In this document: positions 33,934 to 43,000 of the stretch, piece after piece | How positions within the stretch are numbered: position 1 is the first letter of the stretch | How the letters are laid out: every line of letters starts with the position of its first letter | Assembly (NCBI RefSeq): GCF_000934745.1 | Contig: NZ_JYNO01000004.1 | Span: 1 to 64,000 of the forward strand | Length of the DNA stretch: 64,000 nucleotides | DNA from: Desulfonatronum thioautotrophicum | GTDB lineage: Bacteria > Desulfobacterota > Desulfovibrionia > Desulfovibrionales > Desulfonatronaceae | Reading direction: 5' to 3' | Notes under the pieces: generated by a model | The model's input: only the letters and a program-made list of their open reading frames with translations | Databases searched by the model: none | What the model was told of the DNA's origin: nothing | Translations under genes and position numbers: made by a program

Positions 33934-36687
33934 TTAAAGCATCTCCAGCGGCGACCCCATGATCATGGCGAACAGCAATCCCGCCTCCATGGCTGGTGCA
34001 AGGTCGGCTTGGTCCGTGTGCGGAGGCAGGTCGGCGCTGGTGGGTGCCAGGGTATCCGGGTTGAGGGTGAGGGTCAAAGATCTGCTTTCGTAGCGCAGGC
34101 CCTGGGCAGTGCGGGTCAGGGTTGCGGGGGAGCCATGGTGCAGGATTTCCATGCGGTCCGGGGTGGCCGGGAAATAGCCGTTTTGTTCGTCCTCAAAGCT
34201 GGCCCTGGTCAGGTGAATGCGCGGTTTGTCCCTGAAAGGCGCTCCGGAGGACGGGCAGAAGGTGGCGCAATTGCCGCAGGCGTTGCAGACGTCGGCCTGG
34301 ATGACGATCTGGGTGCAGTCGGCCAGGGGGCGGTTTTCCGTGATGCAGATGGTGGGAGTGCCGTCCGGATTGCGGCAAACGTTCCCATGGGCAATGGGGC
34401 CGAGGAAGGGCGACAGGGCCATGATGGCCCGGTTGGGACAGACCGTGACGCAGATTTCGCACAGGCTGTCGCAGCGCAGGCAGCGGGCGGCTTCCTGGGA
34501 CATGGCTTCGTCGTCGGTGACTTTCCGAGCCCCGGATTCAGGGTCGGCATAAGGGCCGAAATCGCGGACATGCCGGGCCAGGTGCAGGGCTGTGATATCG
34601 GCTTCGGGGCGCGGGGTGGGTTCAGAACGGAAGCCGTTGGCTCGTAAATACGCCTGCGCGGTTTCGCGGCCCAGGGCCACAGTCTTGGGCAGGCCGGCGG
34701 GGCCCGTGGGCAGGGGGGCGTCAAAGGTGATGACGTGGGCGTTTTTCGGCTGGTTCTGGGCCGCACTCTCAAGGACAGTGAGCGTTCCGGCTCGTGTCCC
34801 GCCTGGAGCAGGGCCTTGTCGGCTCAAAGCGCTCAGATCCGCGAGGTCCGCAAGCAGTGCGCGCTGGGCCGGCGAGACATTGTCCGTCAGGTTGGCGTTT
34901 TCCGGTACCAGCAGGGCCACGTTCACCCCGGCCTGGATCAGGGTTCCGGCACAGCTTACGCTGCGGGTGTCCAGGCCATGCACAACCACGGATACAGCAG
35001 TTTCAGCACTCCCATTTGTTTGAGACCGGTCCAAGGCATCGCTCTGGTGCCCGGCTGGACCGGTGCTTCCCTGGCGGGCCGCCACGGCCTTGGCCTCCCG
35101 GATACGCAGGGGCGTGTCCAGGTTGCCCCGGGTGCAGCGTTTGCGGCACAGGGCGTCGCAGGCCAGACCCAGGTGGTGGGCTGTGGGGTTGGTGGATCGG
35201 ATGGTGGCCAGGGCGTTTGCGGGGTTCTTTTGCGCCAAATGGCCCAGATAGGCCGGAATGTCTTGGCTGGCGGCGCAGGCAGAAGCGCAGGGGGCGGCGA
35301 AGCAGTCCAGGCGGGGCAGAGGGCGAGGGATTTTTACATCTGTACTGGTCTTGGCTGTTTTGGCATAGCGCTTGGCCGTGGCCGTGGACACGGCATAAGC
35401 GGCCAGGCAGGGCCCCTGGGCCTGCCATGTGTCCAGATTAGAGGCACCGGCCGCGGCCATCCGTTCCCCGAGGACGTCCAGGTATTGGCGCAGACGGGCG
35501 TAGCCGCCGGGTTTGAGCAGATCGCTGCAGGTAGTTACCGGCCCCAGCCCGGCGGCCAGCAGGTCCGGGATGTTGAAGGCATCGGCCCCGGCGCAGAAGG
35601 ACATGGGCGGACAGCCCCCGACGTTTGCTCCGGTCATCACCGTTCCAGCTTCGTGATGTTCCCCCAGGTGCTCCCGCAACAGCAGGGCAACGTGGACCGC
35701 CAGGGGGTGCAGGGGACGGCCGCTGCAATAGACCTGGGGTTCCGCTTCGGGCAGGGCGGAGCGGTTCACGCAGGGCAGGGTGTTGGTCAGCTTCAGGTTG
35801 AAGGCCACGCCGCGCTTGCAGGCCGCGGCGGACAGGGTGCGGATGATGGGCAGGGCCTGATCCAGGGACAGGTCCTTGGCAAAAACCGCATCCGGCACTT
35901 CCAGGGCCCAGCCCAGCCCTCGGAGCAGGGTGCGGACCCGTTCCGGCCCGAGCAGGGTGGGGTTGAGCTTCAGGGTGGTGTGCAGCCCCCGATCCTCGAT
36001 GAAATGCAGGGCAATGCGCTGGATCTCCTCCGGAGGACAGCCGTGCATGGTGGAAATGGTCAGGCTGTTGCTGATTCCATCGGGCAGATTGACATCAGCC
36101 AGCTCGGGACAGACCCTGGACAAACGTGCCGCCGCCTCGCCCATTTCATCGGGACAATGGGCCATGCGGTCCAGGAAGCGGGCCATGGCCGGGCTGGTGA
36201 TCCCGTCCAGGTCGTATCCGGCGCTCATGTTCAGAATGAATCCAGGGTCGCGGCCATTCTCGCAGTTGGGAAAATTCATCTTACGGCGCAGGGCCAGGAT
36301 CAGCAGCAGGCCGTGCAGGTACTCGTCAAAGGATTGGTCCAGCTTGAGTTCCTGAGACCACTCGCAATTGTAGCCCTCATCGCGCATGTCAATGCACGGC
36401 CTGGCTAACGTCAGCTCGTCCAGAATCTGAACGGTCTTCAGCTCCAGATACCGCCCCCCGCACAACCAGGCGACCACCAGGTTGCGGGCCAGCTGGGTAT
36501 GCGGTCCGGCAGCCGCGCCGATGGGCGTTTCCAGGTGCTGCCCATAGCGGGTCATGGTAAAGGGGGCGTCCGGGGTTGGCCGATAGAAGCAGGCCTTGGG
36601 AATGCCCAGGATTTGCCCGTACTCAAGTTCCTCCAGCACGGAGGTCAAAAGTCGGTCATGGGGTGGGAGATGAAAGCGGTCCATCAT
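33934..36687 (-). CDS. YgfK-like iron-sulfur protein of the molybdenum hydroxylase locus
   Basis: A 917-residue protein. Residues 1-~440 form a dihydroorotate-dehydrogenase-like barrel (ETPIGAAAGPHTQLARNLVV, MSAGYDLDGI, GGCPPMSFCAGADAF). Then come a GltD-type cysteine region (CFAAPCASACAASQDIPAYL, CDALCRKRCTRGNLDTPLRI) and two C-terminal cluster sets (CLRCDSLCEICVTVCPN, VCNACGNCATFCPSSG). YgfK has been linked to selenate reduction or electron transfer for these hydroxylases. The stretch where a GxGxxG flavin/NAD fold is expected instead reads VVVHGLDTRSVSCAGTLIQA, and the protein is ~110 residues shorter than E. coli YgfK as I remember it. Confidence 0.8.
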   Translation of the reverse strand: MMDRFHLPPHDRLLTSVLEELEYGQILGIPKACFYRPTPDAPFTMTRYGQHLETPIGAAAGPHTQLARNLVVAWLCGGRYLELKTVQILDELTLARPCIDMRDEGYNCEWSQELKLDQSFDEYLHGLLLILALRRKMNFPNCENGRDPGFILNMSAGYDLDGITSPAMARFLDRMAHCPDEMGEAAARLSRVCPELADVNLPDGISNSLTISTMHGCPPEEIQRIALHFIEDRGLHTTLKLNPTLLGPERVRTLLRGLGWALEVPDAVFAKDLSLDQALPIIRTLSAAACKRGVAFNLKLTNTLPCVNRSALPEAEPQVYCSGRPLHPLAVHVALLLREHLGEHHEAGTVMTGANVGGCPPMSFCAGADAFNIPDLLAAGLGPVTTCSDLLKPGGYARLRQYLDVLGERMAAAGASNLDTWQAQGPCLAAYAVSTATAKRYAKTAKTSTDVKIPRPLPRLDCFAAPCASACAASQDIPAYLGHLAQKNPANALATIRSTNPTAHHLGLACDALCRKRCTRGNLDTPLRIREAKAVAARQGSTGPAGHQSDALDRSQTNGSAETAVSVVVHGLDTRSVSCAGTLIQAGVNVALLVPENANLTDNVSPAQRALLADLADLSALSRQGPAPGGTRAGTLTVLESAAQNQPKNAHVITFDAPLPTGPAGLPKTVALGRETAQAYLRANGFRSEPTPRPEADITALHLARHVRDFGPYADPESGARKVTDDEAMSQEAARCLRCDSLCEICVTVCPNRAIMALSPFLGPIAHGNVCRNPDGTPTICITENRPLADCTQIVIQADVCNACGNCATFCPSSGAPFRDKPRIHLTRASFEDEQNGYFPATPDRMEILHHGSPATLTRTAQGLRYESRSLTLTLNPDTLAPTSADLPPHTDQADLAPAMEAGLLFAMIMGSPLEML

Positions 36688-36776
36688 TTTTTCACTTTTG
36701 ATGCGGGGTTGGTTGTTGGACAGATCAGGGTGCCTGCCGTTCCATGAAGTACGCTGCCCTGAATTGGTGATCAGTT

Positions 36777-36812
36777 ATAAAAAAAGGGCTTACGATTTTC
36801 ACCGTAAGCCCT
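36777..36812 (-). terminator. Intrinsic terminator after tRNA-Arg
   Basis: On the minus strand the tRNA end is followed by AGGGCTTACG, a short loop, CGTAAGCCC and seven T. The stem is perfect for nine bases, so it ends tRNA transcription before ygfK. Confidence 0.85.
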
Positions 36813-36821
36813 GGTATCCCT

Positions 36822-36898
36822 TGGTGCGCCCGGAGAGATTCGAACTCCCGGCCTGCGGATTCGAAGTCCGACGCTCTATCCGGCTGAGCTACGGGCGC
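36822..36898 (-). tRNA. tRNA-Arg (anticodon TCG)
   Basis: The complement gives a full cloverleaf: acceptor GCGCCCG pairing with CGGGCGC, D-arm TAGCTCAGCCGGATAGAGC, anticodon stem CGGA/TCCG around loop CTTCGAA (anticodon TCG, reading CGA), T-arm GGGAGTTCGAATCTCTC, discriminator A and encoded CCA. Length 77 bases. It is followed by a terminator, so it is an independent unit. Confidence 0.95.
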
Positions 36899-37122
36899 AT
36901 GCGAAATATCTTGCAGTGTTTTTTGGGAAAACGTCAAGTAAAAATTGTGTTGGCGACGCGAAGCTTGGAGACATTGCGATATGGTCGTAAGATTTAATGA
37001 GTGAGGGAACCGACTTCAGCGTACGTGCGTGGAAGTCTGGTGTGAGCCTGACATGAGCCTTGATGTGAGGGTTGACGAAATGTTGCCCAGCAACGATAGT
37101 GCGTGTGCAAAGGAGCCCCTGT

Positions 37123-37278
37123 ACGGCAGTCCGTTGAAAAGCTCCCAATTGCTGCGTCACTGCAAAAAAGATCAAGCTCTCACGTATGAATAAATACGCT
37201 TCGACCTTGAGCTTTTTTTTGCTCCTTGCACTTGGAATTTTTGAACGGACTGGGGCTAAGGACTTTTGCAATATTCTG
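37123..37278. repeat. MITE-like imperfect palindrome, copy 2
   Basis: Contains GGCAGTCCGTTGAAAAGCTC and, at the other end, CTTGCACTTGGAATTTTTGA then ACGGACTG and TAAGGACTTTTGCA. Inverted copy of 15802-15946 and a relative of 55672-55838. It lies between tRNA-Arg and the Mrp operon, so it could influence expression of that operon. Bases 36899-37122 hold no gene. Confidence 0.65.
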
Positions 37279-37354
37279 ATAGATTGGGCAATAGCACTGG
37301 TCATCCGGATGATTCGAATCATTACAACGGCACCCAAAAGGCTGGAGGGGCGGG

Positions 37355-37897
37355 ATGCGCGATGCATCTCTTGCGGGAAACCATTTCGCACGATTTTGGC
37401 GAAAACAGAGGAACGGCGTCGGCCTGCCTCTGCGTTTGGCCCTGGCGATGCTGATCTGGTGGATTCTCATGGACGGCAGTGGGGCGGATATGTTGCCCGG
37501 CCTGCCGGTGGTCATTCTCGCGGCCCTGATACCTCCCTACCTGGGCAAAAGCAGGCCCTGGATGTGGAGTTTTCCGGCATTGCTGCGCATTGTGCCCGTC
37601 TTTGTCTGGTTCTCCATGCGCAGCGGGGTGCAGATTGCCTATCTGGCGCTGCTCCGGCATCGCTCGTTGACTCCGGAAGTGATGACGTACGCGTGGCGGT
37701 TGCCGCCGGGACCGGCCCGGCTCTTTCTGGCGAGCATCATCAATCTTGTGCCGGGAACCCTGAGCATGCAGATCCGGGAAGAGGCTCTGACTATTCATTT
37801 CCTGCATAATGCCCGGGCCAACGTGCCCTCCGTTCAGGTGCTGGAGGAGATGGTGGGCGATCTTTTTCAGACACCGCTGCTTGAGAGGCCGCAATGA
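37355..37897 (+). CDS. mnhE: Mrp antiporter subunit E (MnhE/MrpE)
   Basis: A 180-residue protein with two or three N-terminal membrane segments (LALAMLIWWILMDGSGADML, then LPVVILAALIPPYL) and a soluble end. The stretch LFLASIINLVPGTLSMQIRE is the family signature (T-[LI]-x-P-G-T-[LV]), followed by LTIHFLHNARANV. Mrp complexes exchange Na+ or K+ for H+ across the membrane and are vital in alkaline or saline habitats. GGAGGGGCGGG precedes the ATG. First gene of the operon; its stop overlaps the next start (ATGA). Confidence 0.85.
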   Translation: MRDASLAGNHFARFWRKQRNGVGLPLRLALAMLIWWILMDGSGADMLPGLPVVILAALIPPYLGKSRPWMWSFPALLRIVPVFVWFSMRSGVQIAYLALLRHRSLTPEVMTYAWRLPPGPARLFLASIINLVPGTLSMQIREEALTIHFLHNARANVPSVQVLEEMVGDLFQTPLLERPQ

Positions 37898-38181
37898 GCA
37901 CCTTGTATCTCGTGCTGGTGGGCGTGTTGATGGGCAACATTGCCGTGGGGCTGATTCGCATTTTGCGAGGCCCGACCGCCGCGGACCGCATCCAGGCCGG
38001 GCAGCTTTTTGGCACGGTCACCGTGGCGATCCTGCTTCTTCTAGCGATTATTTTGGAAAAACCCATTTATTTTGACGTGGCCCTGGTTTTTGCCCTCCTT
38101 TCGGTCCTTGCGGTGGTGGCCTTTGTCACCCGCAGCTGGCCCCACCCGGAAGCAAGGGACCAAGATGATCAGCGCGACTGA
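37894..38181 (+). CDS. mnhF: Mrp antiporter subunit F (MnhF/MrpF)
   Basis: A 95-residue protein with three membrane helices: LYLVLVGVLMGNIAVGLIRI, LRGPTAADRIQAGQLFGTVT, then LLLLAIILEKPIYFDVALVF. The 'RGPTxADR' loop between helices one and two is diagnostic for MrpF. It overlaps the previous gene by four bases and the next by 17, typical for an operon with tight coupling. Confidence 0.85.
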   Translation: MSTLYLVLVGVLMGNIAVGLIRILRGPTAADRIQAGQLFGTVTVAILLLLAIILEKPIYFDVALVFALLSVLAVVAFVTRSWPHPEARDQDDQRD

Positions 38182-38473
38182 CATGGCCGGCGCGGCCCTG
38201 GCAGTGGTCGGCGTGCTGTTCTTTCTGGCCGGAACGCTCGGGCTGCTGCGCTTTCCGGACATCTATACGCGGATTCATGCTCTGACCAAAGCCGACAACC
38301 TCGGGCTTGGCCTGATCTGTCTTGGCGCCGCGGTGCAGTCAGGAAGCCTGATGATCGCCCTGAAGCTGATGCTGATCTGGATTCTGGTCCTGGTGGCCGC
38401 GGCCACCGGGGCCAGCCTGATCGCCCAGACAGCCCATGGACGGGGCATCCGGCCATGGACACGGCAGGAATGA
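38165..38473 (+). CDS. mnhG: Mrp antiporter subunit G (MnhG/MrpG)
   Basis: A 102-residue protein from ATG at 38165. It contains ALAVVGVLFFLAGTLGLLRF, then PDIYTRIHALTKADNLGLGL and LKLMLIWILVLVAAATGASL, i.e. three helices with the MrpG signature R-F-P-D-x-Y-x-R-[IM]-H-A-x-x-K-x-[DT]. It starts inside the end of the mnhF gene. Confidence 0.85.
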   Translation: MISATDMAGAALAVVGVLFFLAGTLGLLRFPDIYTRIHALTKADNLGLGLICLGAAVQSGSLMIALKLMLIWILVLVAAATGASLIAQTAHGRGIRPWTRQE

Positions 38474-38476
38474 TCC

Positions 38477-39442
38477 ATGTTGGTCTTTGACCTGATTCTT
38501 GGCCTGCTGCTGGTGGTCCTGGTCCGAAAGTGCCTGAGCATCACGGATATGTTCGGTGCGGTGATCAGCTTCATGGCGTTCGGGTTGCTGATGGCCGTGG
38601 CCTGGGTCCGGTTGGAAGCGCCGGACATTGCCCTGGCTGAGGCAGCCATCGGCTCCGGCCTGACCGGCGCCTTGCTGTTTTCCACCCTCGGCCGCCTGCC
38701 GCATTCTGAAGCCAGGCAGCCTTTGGTGCCCAGTGGCGTTGGCAGCGGGCCCGGATACTGGCTGGTCACGGGATTCTGGTGGACCGCGGCCATGTTGCTG
38801 TTGGTCGCCTTTGTTTTGACTTTTCAGGATCTGCAAACACCGGGGCTGGGCGGTCCGCTTCAGGAGAGGCTTGCCGAATCCGGCGTGCTCAACCCGGTTA
38901 CCGCCGTGCTGCTCATTTTTCGCTCCCTGGATACCCTGATGGAAATCGCCGTACTGCTCGCTGCCGTGGTGGTGGCCTGGTCCATGGGCAACGTGGCCTG
39001 GCCCGCGCGGCAGACAATTCCGTCACCGTTGCTGCCGGGGGTGGTGCGGCTGTTGACCCCGGTTTTCCTGCTGGTGGCCTTTTCCCTGCTCTGGCGCGGC
39101 AGCCATGCCCCTGGCGGGGCCTTTCCCGGGGGAGCGGTCCTGGCGGCAGCGGGCATCCTGCTGCTGTTGTCCGGGATGACCGTGCGGATCGGTCTGCGGG
39201 GCATGTCCTGGCTGCGCTGGGTGCTGTCCGCGGGGCTGCTGGTGTTCGTCCTGGCCGGAGTGGCCCTGATGGCTGCCGGGTTCGGCTTTCTGGTCTACCC
39301 TCTGCAATGGACCGGAACCCTGATCCTGCTCATTGAGGCAAGTGCCGGGGTTTCCATAGGAGCCATGCTGCTGGCCCTGTATGTCGGCGGAGAGCCCGAT
39401 ATGGCCCCGCCCCAGCCCAACCCCGTGCCGAGGTCTCAATGA
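38477..39442 (+). CDS. Fused MbhD-MbhE-MnhB antiporter subunit
   Basis: A 321-residue membrane protein that joins three usual units. Residues 1-~80 are MbhD/DUF4040 (the C-terminal part of MrpA in other bacteria), with VRLEAPDIALAEAAIGSGLT. Residues ~95-170 resemble MbhE, with LNPVTAVLLIFRSLDTLMEI. Residues ~180-315 are MnhB, with LTPVFLLVAFSLLWRGSHAP and GGAFPGGAVLAAAGILLLLS. This architecture, lacking a full-length MrpA gene, is like that of Mbh/Mrp-type complexes in some anaerobes. It starts four bases after mnhG. Confidence 0.8.
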   Translation: MLVFDLILGLLLVVLVRKCLSITDMFGAVISFMAFGLLMAVAWVRLEAPDIALAEAAIGSGLTGALLFSTLGRLPHSEARQPLVPSGVGSGPGYWLVTGFWWTAAMLLLVAFVLTFQDLQTPGLGGPLQERLAESGVLNPVTAVLLIFRSLDTLMEIAVLLAAVVVAWSMGNVAWPARQTIPSPLLPGVVRLLTPVFLLVAFSLLWRGSHAPGGAFPGGAVLAAAGILLLLSGMTVRIGLRGMSWLRWVLSAGLLVFVLAGVALMAAGFGFLVYPLQWTGTLILLIEASAGVSIGAMLLALYVGGEPDMAPPQPNPVPRSQ

Positions 39443-39735
39443 CCGGCTACTATCTGATCCTGGCCGTGGTGATCCTGGCCATGGCCTTTCATGGCCTGAT
39501 GGTCAGGGCCAATCTTTTGCGCAAGCTCATGGCCTTGAACATCTTTACCAGCGCGGTTTTTCTGTTTCTCGTCACCCTGGCCCGCATGGCCGAGCCCCTT
39601 GATCCGATACCCCATGCCATGGTGCTGACCGGCATCGTGGTCACCGTGAGCACCACGGCAGTGGGCCTGGCGCTTTTGGTCCGTCTGTATCGTCGCAGCG
39701 GTTCCCTCACGCTTGACAGCAGCAATGATGATTAA
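39439..39735 (+). CDS. mnhC: Mrp antiporter subunit C (MnhC/NuoK-like)
   Basis: A 98-residue NuoK-like protein with three helices: YLILAVVILAMAFHGLMVRA, then KLMALNIFTSAVFLFLVTLA and MVLTGIVVTVSTTAVGLALL. The phrase PHAMVLTGIVVT in the loop is the MrpC form of NuoK's PxxxALxLTxIVI signature. Four-base overlap with the previous gene. It would sit between the two large antiporter-like subunits in the complex. Confidence 0.85.
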   Translation: MTGYYLILAVVILAMAFHGLMVRANLLRKLMALNIFTSAVFLFLVTLARMAEPLDPIPHAMVLTGIVVTVSTTAVGLALLVRLYRRSGSLTLDSSNDD

Positions 39736-39749
39736 GATCCGGGTCCAGC

Positions 39750-41261
39750 ATGGCTGAATGGATTCCGGTGGTGATCATTTTCGCGCCGTTGCTGGCGGCC
39801 GTGCTCGTGTTTACGCAAAGCATGCGGGGGACGGTCGCCACGCTGACTGCCGGGGCGTTCGTGCTGGCTGGGGTCGTTGCCCTGGGAGCCGACGTTTTCA
39901 GGCTGGGTCCATGGATAACCTGGCAGCTTGGCGGATGGCCGGTGCCTCTGGGGCTGCGCTGGCAGGCGGACAGTTTCACCGTGGCCATGCTGGCCATGAC
40001 GCATGTGGTGGCCGTGAGCGGGGGGCTTTACAGCCGTGGGTTCCTGCCCGCGGCGTTGCCATCGGCCCAGCGACATTTCTGGACCTTGTGGCTCTTTGGC
40101 TGGGCGTCCATGAACAGTCTGCTGTTGGCCGCGGATCTGTTCAACATCTATGTCGGTCTGGAATTCATGGCCCTGGCCGCCGTGGGGCTGATCTCCCTTT
40201 CCCGGGAGACCGAGGCTCTGCGGGCGGCCATGCGCTACTTTCTGGTGACCTTGTTCGGCTCCATGCTCTACCTGCTGGGGGTGGCGCTCCTGTATGGGCA
40301 GTATGGACTGCTGGATCAGGCGGCCTTGGCCGCGGTCCTGGCACCCGGGCCGGCAAGCGGGTCCGCCGCTGTCCTGATGACTCTCGGGCTGTTGATCAAA
40401 ACAGCGCTTTTTCCCCTCCACTTCTGGTTGCCCTCGGCCCACGGCAAGGCTCCCGCACCGGTCAGCGCCCTGTTGTCGGCCGTGGTCGTGGCGGTCTGCT
40501 TTACAATTCTGTACCGCTTCTGGACCGGTCTTTTCCTGGCTTTTCTCCAGGAACAACCAGCCATGATCCTGGGTGGTATCGGACTGGCGTCGATGCTCTG
40601 GGGAGGATTGCAGGCCTTGCGGCAACAGCGCCTGAAGATGATCGTGGCCTATTCCACCATTGCCCAGTTCGGGAATGTGATGCTGTTTTTTCCGGTGTTC
40701 GTCTCCAGCGGCCAACCGGCTCTGGCATGGCACGGAATGGTCATGCTGATTGTGGCCCACGGCCTGGCCAAGGCCGCCCTTTTTTTTGCCGCCGGTTGCA
40801 TTCAACTGGCCCATGGACACGACCAGTTACGTGACCTTTCCGGGGGCAGCGGGCGAATGGGCTGGGTCTGGCTGGCTTTTGCCCTGGCGGGGGCCAGCAT
40901 TGTCGGGTTGCCTCCCACCGGTGGTTTTGTCGGCAAGTGGTGGCTGCTCCAGGCGGCCCTGCTCGGCGAGGCCTGGTTCTGGGCCGTGGCCATGGTCCTT
41001 GGCGCGCTCCTGAGCGGAGCCTACATGTATCGGAGCCTGGAGGTTGCCTGGCGGCCGAAGGATCTCTCGGCGGATCTCCCGATGGGTCTTGCGGTGAATC
41101 CCTCGGTGGACACTGAGGGGACGGCGCGGTCTGTGCCGGGGATGCTGGTGGTCGTGACCATGCTCTGCGCGCTGGGGGCCGTGGCACTGGGCTTTCTGGC
41201 GCTTTCCATGGCGGCCTTACTGGGGCAGACGTTTGCACCGTTGCCCGGGATAGGCGGTTGA
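39750..41261 (+). CDS. mnhD: Mrp antiporter subunit D (MnhD, NuoM/N-like)
   Basis: A 503-residue, about 14-helix proton-translocating subunit. Key stretches: LFNIYVGLEFMALAAVGLIS (channel glutamate), ETEALRAAMRYFLVTLFGSM, LLIKTALFPLHFWLPSAHGK (lysine and histidine of the broken helix) and APAPVSALLSAVVVAVCFTI, then KMIVAYSTIAQFGNVMLFFP. These are the proton-path residues common to NuoL/M/N and MrpA/D. The last 50 residues carry SVDTEGTARSVPG in a loop. Four-base overlap with the next gene. Confidence 0.85.
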   Translation: MAEWIPVVIIFAPLLAAVLVFTQSMRGTVATLTAGAFVLAGVVALGADVFRLGPWITWQLGGWPVPLGLRWQADSFTVAMLAMTHVVAVSGGLYSRGFLPAALPSAQRHFWTLWLFGWASMNSLLLAADLFNIYVGLEFMALAAVGLISLSRETEALRAAMRYFLVTLFGSMLYLLGVALLYGQYGLLDQAALAAVLAPGPASGSAAVLMTLGLLIKTALFPLHFWLPSAHGKAPAPVSALLSAVVVAVCFTILYRFWTGLFLAFLQEQPAMILGGIGLASMLWGGLQALRQQRLKMIVAYSTIAQFGNVMLFFPVFVSSGQPALAWHGMVMLIVAHGLAKAALFFAAGCIQLAHGHDQLRDLSGGSGRMGWVWLAFALAGASIVGLPPTGGFVGKWWLLQAALLGEAWFWAVAMVLGALLSGAYMYRSLEVAWRPKDLSADLPMGLAVNPSVDTEGTARSVPGMLVVVTMLCALGAVALGFLALSMAALLGQTFAPLPGIGG

Positions 41262-43000
41262 CGGCCATGTTGGATCTTTTTTGGGGCCACGGCTTGAACC
41301 TGCTTTTGCCGCTTGCGCCGCTTGCGCCCCTGTTTATGCTGCTGGCCTTGGCCCGGCCCTGTTCCAGGCAAAAACTGGTCACGATCGCTCCCTGGTCCGC
41401 TCTGCCGGCCCTGCTGCTGGGGCTGCTGCTGCCGACGGGAATCCAGCTCGACCTGCCGGGAACATGGTGGCAGGCCGGCCTGATTCTGGACGAGGTGGGC
41501 CGCTTTTTTCTGGTGCTCAATGCGCTGCTCTGGCTGCTGTCCGGAATTTTCGCCACGGCCTGGTTTCGTGGGGAGCACGCGGGCAGCCGACGGGAGCACT
41601 TGTTCATGGCCTTTTTTCTGGCAACCATGGCCGGCCATTTCGGTCTGACCCTGGCCCAGGATATTCCCACCTTCTATCTGTGCTTCGCCCTGATGGGTTT
41701 TTCCAGCTACGGGCTGATCGTTCATGACCAGACCTGGTCCTCACGCCGGGCCGGCCGGCTGTATCTGTTCATGCTCATGGTCGGCGAACTGGGGCTCTTT
41801 GGCGGGGTGGCCCTGGCGGCAACGCAATCGACCGCAATGCTGCTTCCAGGGCTTGACGGTTCCTGGGTTCCCGGTTTTGCCGCGGTGATGCTCTTTGCCC
41901 TGGGTTTGGGCATCAAGGCGGGCATGCTGGGAGGCCATGCATGGCTGCCCCTGGCTCATCCGGCTGCCCCGGTGCCGGCCAGCGCCGTGCTCAGCGGGGT
42001 GATGATCAAAGCCGGATTGTTCGGATGGCTGAGATTGACGCCCCTGGAGACCGGGTGGACGGAGGCATGGTCTGAAGCGTTTTTTGGGGCGATGATGCTT
42101 CTGGGCGCGGTTGCTGCCGTGTATGCCGCCGTGGTCGGATTGTGGCAAAAGACGCCAAAGACGATTCTGGCCTATTCCAGTGTCAGCCAGATGGGGTGGT
42201 TGACCCTGCTGTTGGGCGCGTATCTGGCGTATCCGGCTTATCTTGGCAGTAGCAGCGATCTGGGCCAAACCGCCCTGATGCTGTTCATTCTGCATCACGC
42301 CCTGGCCAAGGGCGCGTTGTTTCTCGGTGTCGGGATATTGCAGCGCAGCGCTGGAGCGTTTCGACGGCTCGCCTGGTGGCTGTTGCTGCTTCCGGCGGCA
42401 GCCCTGGCCGGATTTCCGGCAACCAGCGGCATACTGGCCAAGCATGCCCTGGATGCGGTGGTCGGTCCCCTGGCGGGGAATATGCCTTTGGTGCCACTGC
42501 TTTTCCTGGCCACCTTGGGCACCACACTGCTGATGGGCCGGTTTCTGTTGACGGTTGGAGCTCCCAGGCCAGATGCCCAGGTGAAGAGGGCGATGGATCC
42601 CGGCCTTTGGTTGCCGTGGCTCTTTCTGCTGGGACTGAGCGCAACGCTGCCATGGCTCTGGCTGCTTGTCGGAGGTTTTGGCGAGGCTGCGGACTGGATT
42701 GGCGCAGTCTGGTCTTTTGACGCGCTGCGGAAGGCGTCTGGGCCGTTGCTGCTGGGCGGTTTTGTGGTGATCATGGCCATTTGCCGACCTTGGCCAAAGG
42801 TCAGGACTTTCGGAGCGGCATTCCTCAAGGAACGGCGCATCCGGCGGCATCAACGGGAACGAGGCCTGCGCCGCTGGTGGCATCGACGGGAATCCGCTGC
42901 CATGCACTTCGAGCATCGGCTCCAGCAATGGCCCGCAGCCGGCCGGGCCCTGATCCTTCTGGCCGTTCTTCTAGGGGCCAGCGTTTTACTGGCTTTTTGA
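41258..43000 (+). CDS. Second large antiporter-like subunit (MnhD/NuoL-type)
   Basis: A 580-residue protein with about 14 helices and a basic C-terminal tail (LKERRIRRHQRERGLRRWWH). The antiporter core is visible: TFYLCFALMGFSSYGLIVHD, AVMLFALGLGIKAGMLGGHA, then WLPLAHPAAPVPASAVLSGV and TILAYSSVSQMGWLTLLLGA. The usual channel glutamate near GEL is in LMVGELGLFGGVAL. It takes the place of the large MrpA half in this operon, but is shorter and ends without the MbhD part, which is fused to MnhB instead. Last gene of the operon; after its stop comes a short direct repeat (ACTGGCTTTTTG). Confidence 0.8.
   Translation: MTAMLDLFWGHGLNLLLPLAPLAPLFMLLALARPCSRQKLVTIAPWSALPALLLGLLLPTGIQLDLPGTWWQAGLILDEVGRFFLVLNALLWLLSGIFATAWFRGEHAGSRREHLFMAFFLATMAGHFGLTLAQDIPTFYLCFALMGFSSYGLIVHDQTWSSRRAGRLYLFMLMVGELGLFGGVALAATQSTAMLLPGLDGSWVPGFAAVMLFALGLGIKAGMLGGHAWLPLAHPAAPVPASAVLSGVMIKAGLFGWLRLTPLETGWTEAWSEAFFGAMMLLGAVAAVYAAVVGLWQKTPKTILAYSSVSQMGWLTLLLGAYLAYPAYLGSSSDLGQTALMLFILHHALAKGALFLGVGILQRSAGAFRRLAWWLLLLPAAALAGFPATSGILAKHALDAVVGPLAGNMPLVPLLFLATLGTTLLMGRFLLTVGAPRPDAQVKRAMDPGLWLPWLFLLGLSATLPWLWLLVGGFGEAADWIGAVWSFDALRKASGPLLLGGFVVIMAICRPWPKVRTFGAAFLKERRIRRHQRERGLRRWWHRRESAAMHFEHRLQQWPAAGRALILLAVLLGASVLLAF

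Noticed and set aside
36822-36898. tRNA-Arg as an integration site of an island
   Set aside because: No integrase gene and no repeated tRNA 3' end were found on either side; it is followed by a normal terminator.
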